64,000 nucleotides of DNA from CBDCGS01 sp965216915 (GTDB taxonomy: Bacteria; Pseudomonadota; Alphaproteobacteria; UBA828): the NCBI GenBank assembly GCA_965216915.1, contig CBDCGS010000011.1, forward strand, positions 1,240,001-1,304,000. The letters are read 5' to 3'. This document shows, one piece after another, positions 17,237 to 24,805 of the stretch. The notes beneath the pieces were generated by a model. The model ran no database searches. It saw only the letters and a program-made list of their open reading frames with translations, and was not told the origin of the DNA. Both the position numbers and the translations under genes were made by a program. Position 1 is the stretch's first letter. Every line of letters begins with the position of its first letter.

Positions 17237-17928
17237 CCCCACCCCGCGCAAGCCACGATTGGGACCTCACGCCGAAAGAGGCGATCGCGCTCCAAACCAA
17301 GCTTGCCCGCCGGGTGATCCGCTCGGACCGGCTTGGACCCGCCGGAAAGCGTGGCCTTGCGACCGTCGCCGGCGTCGACATCGCCTTCGCCGACGGCGGC
17401 CGCACCACGCGCGCGGCCCTTGTCGTGCTAAGCCTGCCGGACCTTGCGGTTGTGGAAACAGCCCTCGCCATGTGCCCGACGCGCTTCCCCTATGTTCCGG
17501 GCCTCCTGTCCTTTCGTGAGGTGCCGGCGGCGCTGGAGGCATTCGCGCAGCTTGCGGCGCCACCGAGCCTCGTGATGTGCGATGCCCACGGCTATGCCCA
17601 CCCGCGCCGGTTCGGCCTCGCCTGCCACCTCGGGTTGCTTCTCGACATCCCGACCATTGGCGTCGCCAAATCTCGCCTCATTGGCCGTCACGACGAACCG
17701 GGGGTGACGAAGGGGGCGTGCACGCTGCTCGAAGACGATGGGCCCGCCGGCACGCCGGAGCGCGTCGGCGCGGTGCTCCGCACGCGTGCGCGGGTCAAGC
17801 CGGTCTATGTCTCCATCGGCCATCGCGTCAGCCTCCGCACCGCCATCGCGCTCACGCTCGCCTGCGCGACCCGCTATCGTCTCCCCGAGCCGACGCGGCA
17901 GGCGGACGTGCTGTCAAAGAAGCGCTAG
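17233..17928 (+). CDS. nfi: Endonuclease V (deoxyinosine 3' endonuclease)
   Basis: This 231-residue repair enzyme nicks DNA near deaminated adenine. Family landmarks are the metal-ligand Asp in GVDIAFADG (D49), the wedge FPYVPGLLSFRE (85–96), MCDAHGYAHPRRFGLACHLG (115–134, with D117 and H123) and GVAKSRLIG (143–151). The usual DGQG turn is DAHG here, keeping the metal Asp. The GTG start overlaps the RND pump stop, an unexpected operon partner for a repair gene. Confidence 0.92.
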   Translation: MTPPRASHDWDLTPKEAIALQTKLARRVIRSDRLGPAGKRGLATVAGVDIAFADGGRTTRAALVVLSLPDLAVVETALAMCPTRFPYVPGLLSFREVPAALEAFAQLAAPPSLVMCDAHGYAHPRRFGLACHLGLLLDIPTIGVAKSRLIGRHDEPGVTKGACTLLEDDGPAGTPERVGAVLRTRARVKPVYVSIGHRVSLRTAIALTLACATRYRLPEPTRQADVLSKKR

Positions 17929-18112
17929 CGGGAGAGCCCGGGTACCGGCGCTCTGGCCGGTTGATGCCGTTGGGCCTCGCCGGCGCGCGGTTGCGTGGGT
18001 ACGACACGGCAGGCGTTTGCTATGCTTGAGCGCGCGATGACCCGACCGTTGTTCTTCGGGTTGTCACGGGCGTTGTGTGTCGATTTGCGACTGTCGAACG
18101 GGGAGAAGAGCG

Positions 18113-18664
18113 ATGACAAACACCGAGACCACGAGCGGCATGCCGGGCCTGCGTGGCGCAGAGCATGTTGGTATCACGGTTCCGAATCTCGAGGAGGCGG
18201 TGGTTTTCTTCCGCGACGTGCTCGGTTGCGAGGAGTTCTACGATCTCGGCGAGTTCGGCGCGGACGAGGGCGAGTGGATGACCGAGAACCTCAACGTCCA
18301 CCCCCGCGCGCGCATCAAGAAAATGCGCATGTTGCGGTGCGGCCACGGCACCAATATCGAGCTCTTCGAATACGAATCGCCAGATCAAAAGGTGGAGCAG
18401 CCGCGCAACACCGACATCGGCGGCCACCATATCGCGTTCTATGTCGACGATATCGAGGTTGCGGTGGCGCACTTGAAGCAACATGGCATCCATGTTTGCG
18501 GCGAACCCAAATTCATGAAGGACAATCCGGAAGCCGGCACGTGGTGGTGCTACTTCGTCTCACCCTGGGGCATGCAGTTCGAGCTGGTGAGCTTTCCGAA
18601 CGGCAAGGCCTACGAAAAGGACTATCCGGGCAAGCTCTGGAGTCCGGCTCGCCCCGAGGCATAG
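18113..18664 (+). CDS. VOC/glyoxalase-family protein
   Basis: This 183-residue metalloprotein of the vicinal-oxygen-chelate fold has two betaalphabetabetabeta modules: EHVGITVPNLEEAVVFFRDV opens the first and HHIAFYVDDIEVAVAHLKQH the second. His residues at the start of each module and Glu residues near the module ends (IELFEYES, QFELVSFP) are the likely metal ligands. It could be a dioxygenase, glyoxalase or isomerase. GGGGAGAAGAG precedes the ATG; TATGCT at 18021–18026 is a possible -10. Its TAG stop is also the left end of repeat copy B. Confidence 0.85.
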   Translation: MTNTETTSGMPGLRGAEHVGITVPNLEEAVVFFRDVLGCEEFYDLGEFGADEGEWMTENLNVHPRARIKKMRMLRCGHGTNIELFEYESPDQKVEQPRNTDIGGHHIAFYVDDIEVAVAHLKQHGIHVCGEPKFMKDNPEAGTWWCYFVSPWGMQFELVSFPNGKAYEKDYPGKLWSPARPEA

Positions 18665-18764
18665 AGCAAGCCACGCTCGCCTGTGCTCACGCGACATGCG
18701 CTCTCACTGGACATGACGCAAATGCGTTGTCGCAGATGAGCCGACCTGCTCGGGATTTGCTCTA
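18662..18764 (+). repeat. Two-hairpin intergenic repeat, copy B
   Basis: This ~103-bp element starts at the TAG stop of the VOC gene (TAGAGCAAGCCACG) and ends GGATTTGCTCTA. It shares with copies C and D the blocks GCTCACGCGACATG, ATGACGCAAATGCGTTGTC and the right-hand inverted repeat around GCAGATGAGC. AGAGC at the left pairs with GCTCT in the middle. It is non-coding; as an RNA it would sit at the 3' end of the VOC transcript. Confidence 0.85.
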
Positions 18765-18969
18765 ACCTGTCCAGCGAGGGCGGGGCGGCGTCGCGCTGTT
18801 CGCGGCGGCAACGACGCGGCGCGGCCCTTTGATGCGGATCAACGCTCGCCGACCGTAATGGGGCGAAACCATTGCTGCGGCCGCCTCCCGGAACGGTGCC
18901 GCGGATGAACGACGTGATCGCCGGTAGCCGGGGGAGGCCGCCGATCGAACTGGTGCACGAGAGACGTCG
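18765..18969. other. Intergenic stretch upstream of the small gene pair, with an inverted repeat
   Basis: With repeat copy B this makes a 305-bp gap without a gene. I see no coding sequence. GCCTCCCGG (18883–18891) and CCGGGGGAGGC (18928–18938) form an imperfect inverted repeat with a 36-nt loop and a two-base bulge, ending 31 bp before the 89-residue gene. It could be an operator or leader hairpin for the small gene pair; no clear -10/-35 pair is visible. Confidence 0.3.
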
Positions 18970-19239
18970 ATGCTTACTTACCGGGATTGCCTTGGGTTGA
19001 CGGAACTCACTGATGACGAAGTCCGCGCAATCGCGGAGCACGAACATCTCCCGGAGATCGTCGCCTTGGAGTTGGGCGAATATCTCGTGCATCTCGAGGG
19101 CGGGGAGATCGCGATCAAGCGGATGATTCTCGACGACATCGAGGAGGCGACGAGAGCCGGCGATGAAGAACGCAGGTTGCGGCTCAAGGCGACCTTGAAG
19201 CATTTTGTCGATACACACCCTGAAAACAAGAGAGGCTGA
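18970..19239 (+). CDS. Small acidic conserved-type protein
   Basis: This 89-residue, Glu/Asp-rich protein is predicted all helical: TELTDDEVRAIAEHEHLPEI, then VALELGEYLVHLEGGEIAIK, then RMILDDIEEATRAGDEERRL. No catalytic or DNA-binding motif is apparent. GAGAG lies about 8 bp before the ATG. The next gene starts 6 bp after its stop, so the two form a pair; by position this could be the partner of a HicA-like protein, but it does not look like HicB. Confidence 0.65.
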   Translation: MLTYRDCLGLTELTDDEVRAIAEHEHLPEIVALELGEYLVHLEGGEIAIKRMILDDIEEATRAGDEERRLRLKATLKHFVDTHPENKRG

Positions 19240-19245
19240 GCGGTC

Positions 19246-19512
19246 ATGAACCACAAACACCGCAAGGTTCTCCATGCGCTCTTTTCGCATCCAACCAGCG
19301 CCAACATCTCGCACCGATCGGTTGAGGCGGTGATCAAGGAGCTCGGTGGCGAAATCGAGCAGCGACACGGCGGCCGGTGGGGTGTGAGGTTGAACGGTCA
19401 CTTCGCGGAGTTCCCCCATTCCAAACACTCGCTGGCACCGGCTCAGGTGCGCGACTTGCGCAAATTCTTGACCGATGCGGGGGTTGATCCGGCGCGCGAC
19501 TATCCGTTGTGA
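19246..19512 (+). CDS. HicA-like small protein
   Basis: This 88-residue basic protein begins MNHKHRKVLHALFSHPTSAN and continues with a helix (VEAVIKELGGEIEQR), a beta turn GGRWGVRLNGHFAEF and PHSKHSLAPAQVRDLRKFL. The order helix–GGR–strand–His-rich turn–helix with an N-terminal KHRK segment is that of a diverged HicA-type mRNA interferase fold; the usual catalytic-loop His may be one of those in FPHSKHS. GAGAGG precedes the ATG. HicA assignment is by pattern memory only; no HicB gene is adjacent. Confidence 0.55.
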   Translation: MNHKHRKVLHALFSHPTSANISHRSVEAVIKELGGEIEQRHGGRWGVRLNGHFAEFPHSKHSLAPAQVRDLRKFLTDAGVDPARDYPL

Positions 19513-19566
19513 CGGTCAGCCCGAGAGGGTGAGCGGGCCGGGCGAAATTGTTGCTTCGGCGCGTCG

Positions 19567-20625
19567 CTACAGGCGTACCCAGTTCTTCAAATGCGCATGC
19601 TCGAAGATCATCTCTTTCTGGATGCGCAAGTCTTGCCCGAACCCGGCCTCGCTGGCGCGCCGAAACATGGCGTACGCGATGGCGATGTCGGTATAGGCGA
19701 GGCCGACCGCATTGAAGTAGATCCGCTCATTGGCCTGTTCACGGCCCGGTCGCTCGCCGGTGACGATGGCGACGAGGTCGGCATGGATATCGGCGTCGCC
19801 AAGCGCGCCGTCCTTGTACATGCGACTGAGCGTTTGGGTGCGGTGTTTGACGGTGTCCCAGTCGTCACACACGATCTTGTCGCAGAGCGCGGCCACGGCG
19901 TACTCATCCTCCCAGCCGCCGACATGGCTGTAAAAGGCGCCGGGCGCGACCCAGTCCGCTTTGAGCAGGGGTGCTTGCGCGCTGGTCGCCGTCACGATCA
20001 CCTCGGCATCCCGGACCGCGCGCTCCAGATCGGTCCCCGTCGCGCTGATCTCGACATCGGAAAGAATGGGCGACAGCTCGCCCACGAACTGATCTTCCTC
20101 GGCGGCGGTCTCCGCGGCCACCCGGCACCGCCGAAGCGAGGGCAGCGCGGTTTTCATCGCCAGCAAGTGCATCTTGGCCTGTTCACCGGCTCCGATGAGG
20201 CCGATGGTGCGCGCCTCCGGCCGGGCCAGATGCTTCGCGGCAATCGCGCCCATCGCACCGACCCGCAGGTTGGAGCACAACGTGCCTTCCATGAAGGCGA
20301 CCGGGAATCCATGCTCGATCTCGGACAGGATGATCACCGCCGAGAGATTCTGGATGCCGTGCTTGATGGGGTTGGGCGGAAACACCGAGACCCACTTCAC
20401 ACCGCAGATCTTGTCGTGACGGAACGTCGCCGGCAGGCAATTGATGCGCTCCTGTGTGTCGTCGTCGAAGATCTGCACGATCTTCTCGGGGAAGATCACG
20501 CCCCCTTGGTGATACGCGCGCATCGCGTCTTCTGCCGCAGCCATGGCCATCCGCACATCGAGGCATCCGGCGGCGAGCAGATCTTCCTGGGAGAAATACT
20601 GGCAGTGAATCTGGTGATCGAGCAT
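19567..20625 (-). CDS. Ornithine cyclodeaminase / mu-crystallin-family protein
   Basis: This 352-residue NAD(P)-dependent protein has a substrate-binding N-terminal half with EKIVQIF and GVKWVSVFPPNP (the OCD Lys region), then a Rossmann domain with TIGLIGAGEQAKMHLLAMK, and ATSAQAPLLKADWVAPGAFY. Members convert ornithine to proline, make or reduce cyclic imino acids, or act as alanine or opine dehydrogenases. It is divergent from a HcnABC-like dehydrogenase, which suggests shared imino-acid or opine chemistry. TAGGCT at 20651–20656 (minus) is a weak candidate -10. Confidence 0.88.
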   Translation of the reverse strand: MLDHQIHCQYFSQEDLLAAGCLDVRMAMAAAEDAMRAYHQGGVIFPEKIVQIFDDDTQERINCLPATFRHDKICGVKWVSVFPPNPIKHGIQNLSAVIILSEIEHGFPVAFMEGTLCSNLRVGAMGAIAAKHLARPEARTIGLIGAGEQAKMHLLAMKTALPSLRRCRVAAETAAEEDQFVGELSPILSDVEISATGTDLERAVRDAEVIVTATSAQAPLLKADWVAPGAFYSHVGGWEDEYAVAALCDKIVCDDWDTVKHRTQTLSRMYKDGALGDADIHADLVAIVTGERPGREQANERIYFNAVGLAYTDIAIAYAMFRRASEAGFGQDLRIQKEMIFEHAHLKNWVRL

Positions 20626-20745
20626 TGCCGTGACCTCATGCTTGCCGATCAGCCTAGAAGGCCATTTCGCTCATGACTTGCGTTGGATCAAACCCCACGG
20701 GAGTTGAACCGTTGCGCGAACCCGATATCAAATCCTTTCGCGTCC

Positions 20746-21075
20746 ATGCGGCGCGGATTGTCGAGCGTTAGGGTGACGGCGTTCAAACGTCTTGACGGGA
20801 CCGGTGGCAAGCGGGTGACCGTGACCATTGAGGGCCGGCCCGTCCAAGTCCCGGCGGGCGAAAGCGTGGCGGCCGCCGTGCTCGCCGACGGACTTGGCTA
20901 CACCCGCACCACGCCGATCTCGGGTGCGCCGCGCGCTCCCCTTTGCATGATGGGCGTTTGCTTCGATTGTCTGATGGAGATCGACGGCGTGGCCAACCGC
21001 CAGGCTTGTCAAGTGACGGTCGCCGAGGGCATGCGGATCCGTCGCCAGCGGCGGGATGGTCAGCCCGATGGCTAG
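20746..21075 (+). CDS. Small [2Fe-2S] subunit of an HcnA-type dehydrogenase
   Basis: About 109 residues form a plant-ferredoxin-like domain: VTIEGRPVQVPAGESVAAAV, then the cluster loop APLCMMGVCFDCLMEIDG with a fourth Cys in NRQAC. This is the gamma subunit of heterotrimeric flavin dehydrogenases related to HcnABC (cyanide synthase), opine oxidase and D-hydroxyproline dehydrogenase. The start is uncertain: ATG 20746, GTG 20773 and TTG 20683 are all in frame and none has a good ribosome-binding site. It overlaps the next gene by 8 bp. Confidence 0.82.
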   Translation: MRRGLSSVRVTAFKRLDGTGGKRVTVTIEGRPVQVPAGESVAAAVLADGLGYTRTTPISGAPRAPLCMMGVCFDCLMEIDGVANRQACQVTVAEGMRIRRQRRDGQPDG

Positions 21076-22471
21076 ATCCCGCGAGCTTGCCGTGATCGGG
21101 GCGGGCCCGGCCGGCTTGAGCGCGACCACGCTGGCCGCCGAGCTCGGCCTGGATGTCGTGCTGATCGACGAGCAGGCGTCGCCGGGCGGACAGGTCTACC
21201 GGGCGCTCGCCGAGGCGCCGACCGAGCGCGCGAATCTGCTCGGCGCCGACTACCAGCGAGGGCGTGCGCTGCTCGATTCGCTGCGCAAGAGCGGCGCCGA
21301 GCATTGGCTGGAAACCAGTGTGTGGTCTCTCGACCAGGAGCGCGAACTGGGACTTGTGCGCGCCGGGCGTGCCACCTCACAGCGGTTCGAGCGGGTGATC
21401 ATCGCGGGCGGTGCGATGGAGCGGCCGGTGCCGTTCCCCGGCTGGACGCTGCCCGGCGTCATGAACGCCGGCGCCGCCCAGATCCTCCTCAAGAGTGCCG
21501 GCATCGTGCCGGCCGACGGCACGGTGATTGCCGGCGGCGGCCCTCTGCTTTTGCTCGTCGCCTGGCAGTATCTGCGCGCCGGGGTGAAGGTGAAGGCCGT
21601 GCTCGAGACTTCTCCCAGAAGCAACATGCTGCGCGCGGCACCTCACCTGTTGCGCGCGAGTGCCGCCGCGCACTACATCCGTCGCGGCGTCAAATACACC
21701 GTCGACCTCGCCCGGGCCGGCGTCCCCATCCACTATGGCGTGTCGCGGTTTCAGGCCCACGGGGATCGGCACATCGAGGCGGTCGAGTTCAACGCCCCGA
21801 CCTGGTGGGGTGGACGGTCCAACCGGGTGCTTGCGACCGATAGCCTGCTCGTGCATTTCGGCGTCATCCCCCGAACCAGTCTCGTGCGCGCGGCCGGCGG
21901 CGCGCTGGTGTGGGACCAGGATTTACAGTCCTGGCGTCCGCGGGTCGACGCGTGGGGCAACACCAGCGTCGACGGGATCGCGGTCGCCGGTGACGCTGCG
22001 GGGATCGGCGGTGCCGTGGCCGCCGAGCACAGCGGCAGGCTGGCGGCGCTGGCGGCGGCCTGCGGTCTCGGCCACATCACCGTCGCCGAACGTGACCGGC
22101 TGGGACGGGCCGACATGGCTTGGCGGCGCAAGGATCTCCGTATCCGACCTTTCTTGAACGCCCTTTATCGCCTGCCACAGCAGTTCTTGGTGCCTGGCGA
22201 CGAGACGATCGTCTGTCGCTGCGAGGAGATCTCGGCCGGGCAGATCCGCGAGGCGGTGCGCGAAGGGCACACCGATCCGGATCAAGTCAAGTTCCTCCTG
22301 CGCTGCGGCATGGGCCCTTGCCAGGGGCGCCAATGCGCGCTTTCGGTCGCGCACATCGTTGCCGCGGCGCAGCGGCGTCCGGCCTCGGCCTTTGGCCCGT
22401 TCCGCGTGCGCGCGCCGATACGCCCGCTGAGTTTCGAGCAATTGGCCGCGCTGAACATGGCGGACGAATGA
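21068..22471 (+). CDS. FAD/NAD(P)-binding subunit with BFD [2Fe-2S] domain (HcnB-like)
   Basis: This 467-residue protein has the N-terminal dinucleotide fold LAVIGAGPAGLSATTLAAEL, a second nucleotide-binding segment around ADGTVIAGGGPLLLLVAWQY, FAD contact region SVDGIAVAGDAAGIGGA, and a C-terminal BFD-type domain with four Cys (IVCRCEEIS ... LRCGMGPCQGRQC). This is the alpha subunit architecture of HcnB, opine oxidase and hydroxyproline dehydrogenases. Its stop overlaps the ATG of the third subunit (ATGA). ATG 21056 is an alternative start. Confidence 0.88.
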   Translation: MARSRELAVIGAGPAGLSATTLAAELGLDVVLIDEQASPGGQVYRALAEAPTERANLLGADYQRGRALLDSLRKSGAEHWLETSVWSLDQERELGLVRAGRATSQRFERVIIAGGAMERPVPFPGWTLPGVMNAGAAQILLKSAGIVPADGTVIAGGGPLLLLVAWQYLRAGVKVKAVLETSPRSNMLRAAPHLLRASAAAHYIRRGVKYTVDLARAGVPIHYGVSRFQAHGDRHIEAVEFNAPTWWGGRSNRVLATDSLLVHFGVIPRTSLVRAAGGALVWDQDLQSWRPRVDAWGNTSVDGIAVAGDAAGIGGAVAAEHSGRLAALAAACGLGHITVAERDRLGRADMAWRRKDLRIRPFLNALYRLPQQFLVPGDETIVCRCEEISAGQIREAVREGHTDPDQVKFLLRCGMGPCQGRQCALSVAHIVAAAQRRPASAFGPFRVRAPIRPLSFEQLAALNMADE

Positions 22472-23634
22472 CAAGCGGCGCCGGTGGGGCATACGACGCC
22501 ATGATCATTGGCGGCGGCCTGATGGGGGCGTCGACCGCGTTGCAGTTGGTTCTGTCGGGGCGGCGTGTGGCGGTCCTGGAGAAGGACCACCCGGGGCGCC
22601 ACGCGTCTGGGGTCAACGCGGGCGGCTTGCGGCGCCTGAACCGGCACCCCGCCGAGATCCCGCTGGCCGTGGCGGCGGCCGAGATGTGGCAAGACATCGC
22701 CGCGCTCGTCGACAGCGATTGCGACGTCAAGCTTTCAGGCCAGGTGCGCGTGGCAGAAAGCGAGGCCGATCTCGACATCCTGCGCGAACGGGCGGCGTTG
22801 ATACGATCGCTCGGCTATGAGCACGAGCAACTGATCGATCGCGACCGGTTGTATCGGCTCGTGCCCGCATTGGCACCGCATTGCATGGGCGCCCTGTACA
22901 CCGCGGGGGATGGGATGGCGCGCCCCTATCACGCGTTGACCGCGTTCCGCCGCAAGGCTCAATCGCTTGGCGCGGTCTTTCACAGCGGCCACCGGGTGGA
23001 CGCGCTCGAAGAATGTGGCGCGGGCTGGCGGGTCGTCACTGAGCGGGGCGCGTTCACCGGACGCACCGTGGTGAATGCCGCCGGCGCCTGGGCCGATCGG
23101 ATCTGCGCGCTGATCGATGAGCCCGTGCGGATGACGGTGGGCGCGCCCATGATGATGGTGACCGAGCGCCTGCCGCATTTTCTCGATCCGGTGGTCGGCG
23201 CGGCCTCGCGGAAATTGTCGTTCAAGCAGATGGCAAACGGCACTGTGCTGATCGGCGGCGCGCATCTAGCAGCGCACGACATGGAGCGCGAAACCACCAC
23301 CATCGATTTCACCAAACTGCGTGAGAGCAGCCGCACGGTGCTGGCATTGTTTCCGTGCATGGCGTCGGTACGCATCGTGCGCACCTGGGCCGGCCTCGAG
23401 GCCTTCACGCCGGACCACCTGCCGGTGATCGGAGCGAGCGCCCGCGCACCGGGCGTGTTTCACGTCTTTGGGTTTTCCGCCCACGGCTTTCAGCTCGCGC
23501 CCATCGTGGGGCGGATCATTGCGGCGCTGATCGCCGGGCGAGCCAGTCCGTTGCCGCTGGATGCGTTTCGTATCCAGCGATTCGACGTGGCCTCTGTTGT
23601 CCCGGAAGACACTGCGGACGGAAGCTCGGCCTGA
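22468..23634 (+). CDS. DAO-family FAD oxidoreductase subunit (HcnC-like)
   Basis: This 388-residue D-amino-acid-oxidase-fold protein has FAD motif AMIIGGGLMGASTALQLVLS with the ribose-binding Glu in VLEKDHPG, RTVVNAAGAWADRI, and the C-terminal FAD segment FHVFGFSAHGFQLAP. It is the catalytic beta subunit in HcnABC-type complexes and oxidises an amino- or imino-acid C–N bond. Substrate candidates are D-hydroxyproline, proline-like amines, opines or glycine. It is translationally coupled to the preceding gene and ends 236 bp before a convergent racemase-like gene. Confidence 0.88.
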   Translation: MTSGAGGAYDAMIIGGGLMGASTALQLVLSGRRVAVLEKDHPGRHASGVNAGGLRRLNRHPAEIPLAVAAAEMWQDIAALVDSDCDVKLSGQVRVAESEADLDILRERAALIRSLGYEHEQLIDRDRLYRLVPALAPHCMGALYTAGDGMARPYHALTAFRRKAQSLGAVFHSGHRVDALEECGAGWRVVTERGAFTGRTVVNAAGAWADRICALIDEPVRMTVGAPMMMVTERLPHFLDPVVGAASRKLSFKQMANGTVLIGGAHLAAHDMERETTTIDFTKLRESSRTVLALFPCMASVRIVRTWAGLEAFTPDHLPVIGASARAPGVFHVFGFSAHGFQLAPIVGRIIAALIAGRASPLPLDAFRIQRFDVASVVPEDTADGSSA

Positions 23635-23846
23635 TAGCGCGAACGAGACCGATCGGTTTGGGGTGATCCCGCGGATCGTGCCGATCTCGGCGGGCTGCCA
23701 CGCAACCGTTGACCACGGCCTCACTACGGGGCCGAGCGGTCCGCTCGCATCCCGACCGAAACACACGCGGACCGGCGCGCCGGCGACGGTCGTGGTGCCC
23801 TGACCGTCCGCCGTTTTCTGGTCTCTGGATGGTGGCCCAGCGCGAA

Positions 23847-23864
23847 CGCGAAACGCGTTTCGCG
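23847..23864. other. 18-bp perfect palindrome between convergent genes
   Basis: CGCGAAACGCGTTTCGCG is its own reverse complement. It lies 6 bp beyond the stop of the racemase-like gene (minus strand) and 212 bp beyond the HcnC-like gene. No T-run follows on either strand, so a classical terminator is not supported; it may be a protein-binding site or an RNA stem. Confidence 0.5.
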
Positions 23865-23870
23865 CCCGGC

Positions 23871-24638
23871 CTATTCCGCGGCGTCGCGCGCCAGGCTCAC
23901 CATCGGTGGGATGTCGTAGCCGACGACGGGTTTTGCGGGCGGCTGCTCGTAGGTGATCTTGCTGTGGCTGAGCCCAGCGTCGACCAGCGCCGTGGCCAGC
24001 TTGACGGCCCAAGGCACGGGGTCGATCACGGGCACGTCATAGCCTTTGGCGAGGAGGCCAGCGCGCACCGCCTCGGCGCAGCCGAGCATGCCGGTACAGC
24101 CGAAAATAATGGCGTCGGCGCCATCCTCCTCGACCGCTTTCACGGCCTCCTCGGCCAGCGCGTCCTTGGTTCGCTCCAAGTCCTTCTCGAGCTCGAGCAC
24201 CGGGATCGAGACCGAGCGAACCGAGGCGAGCTTCTCGCGAACCCCATATATCTGGGCCTGATGCTCGAACTGTGGACGGAGCCGTTTGAGCACGGTGACG
24301 ACGCTGAACGTGTGTCCGAGCATCGAGGCAGCGTGCATCGCGGCCTCGCAGGGGCCGATCACGGGAATGGAGACACACTCACGTCCGGGCAACATGCCGG
24401 GATCGCCCATGCAGTCGATCACGACGGCATCGCAGCCATCGCGCTCCGCATCGATGATTTTCGCGATCGTTCCGGGCACCGCGAGCGCCTCATCATACTC
24501 GCATTCGATCGAGGCGGGCCCGCTCTCGATCTCGACATGGCTGATCTCGAGGTCGGCGCGCTCCAGGGCGCGAAACTCGGATTTGTCGCGGAAGCCCCAG
24601 GTGGTGATGGGCGTGACCACTCTCACATGCGTCGCCAT
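23871..24638 (-). CDS. Asp/Glu/hydantoin racemase-family protein
   Basis: This 255-residue cofactor-independent racemase fold has two candidate catalytic cysteines: C76 in VIDCMGDPGM and C181 in IFGCTGMLG, the spacing and context of hydantoin racemases and AroM/maleate-isomerase relatives. The start MATHVRV is preceded by AAGGGATC; an upstream in-frame region is not conserved. It is divergent from hyuA (167 bp), which supports a role in hydantoin or related amide metabolism. Confidence 0.85.
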   Translation of the reverse strand: MATHVRVVTPITTWGFRDKSEFRALERADLEISHVEIESGPASIECEYDEALAVPGTIAKIIDAERDGCDAVVIDCMGDPGMLPGRECVSIPVIGPCEAAMHAASMLGHTFSVVTVLKRLRPQFEHQAQIYGVREKLASVRSVSIPVLELEKDLERTKDALAEEAVKAVEEDGADAIIFGCTGMLGCAEAVRAGLLAKGYDVPVIDPVPWAVKLATALVDAGLSHSKITYEQPPAKPVVGYDIPPMVSLARDAAE

Positions 24639-24805
24639 GGTTTCGATCCCTTGCCGTTGCAATATCGCTCGAGCCGTAGATCTCGACTCTAGGACGCGCG
24701 CCCGCAGCAATCAATTCCGCTCATCGCCCATCGTTTCCCCGTGCGGCTCAGGGCGTCTCTGACTAGGATGCGGCCCAAGCGAAGGACATCAGGGGAGATG
24801 GGCGT

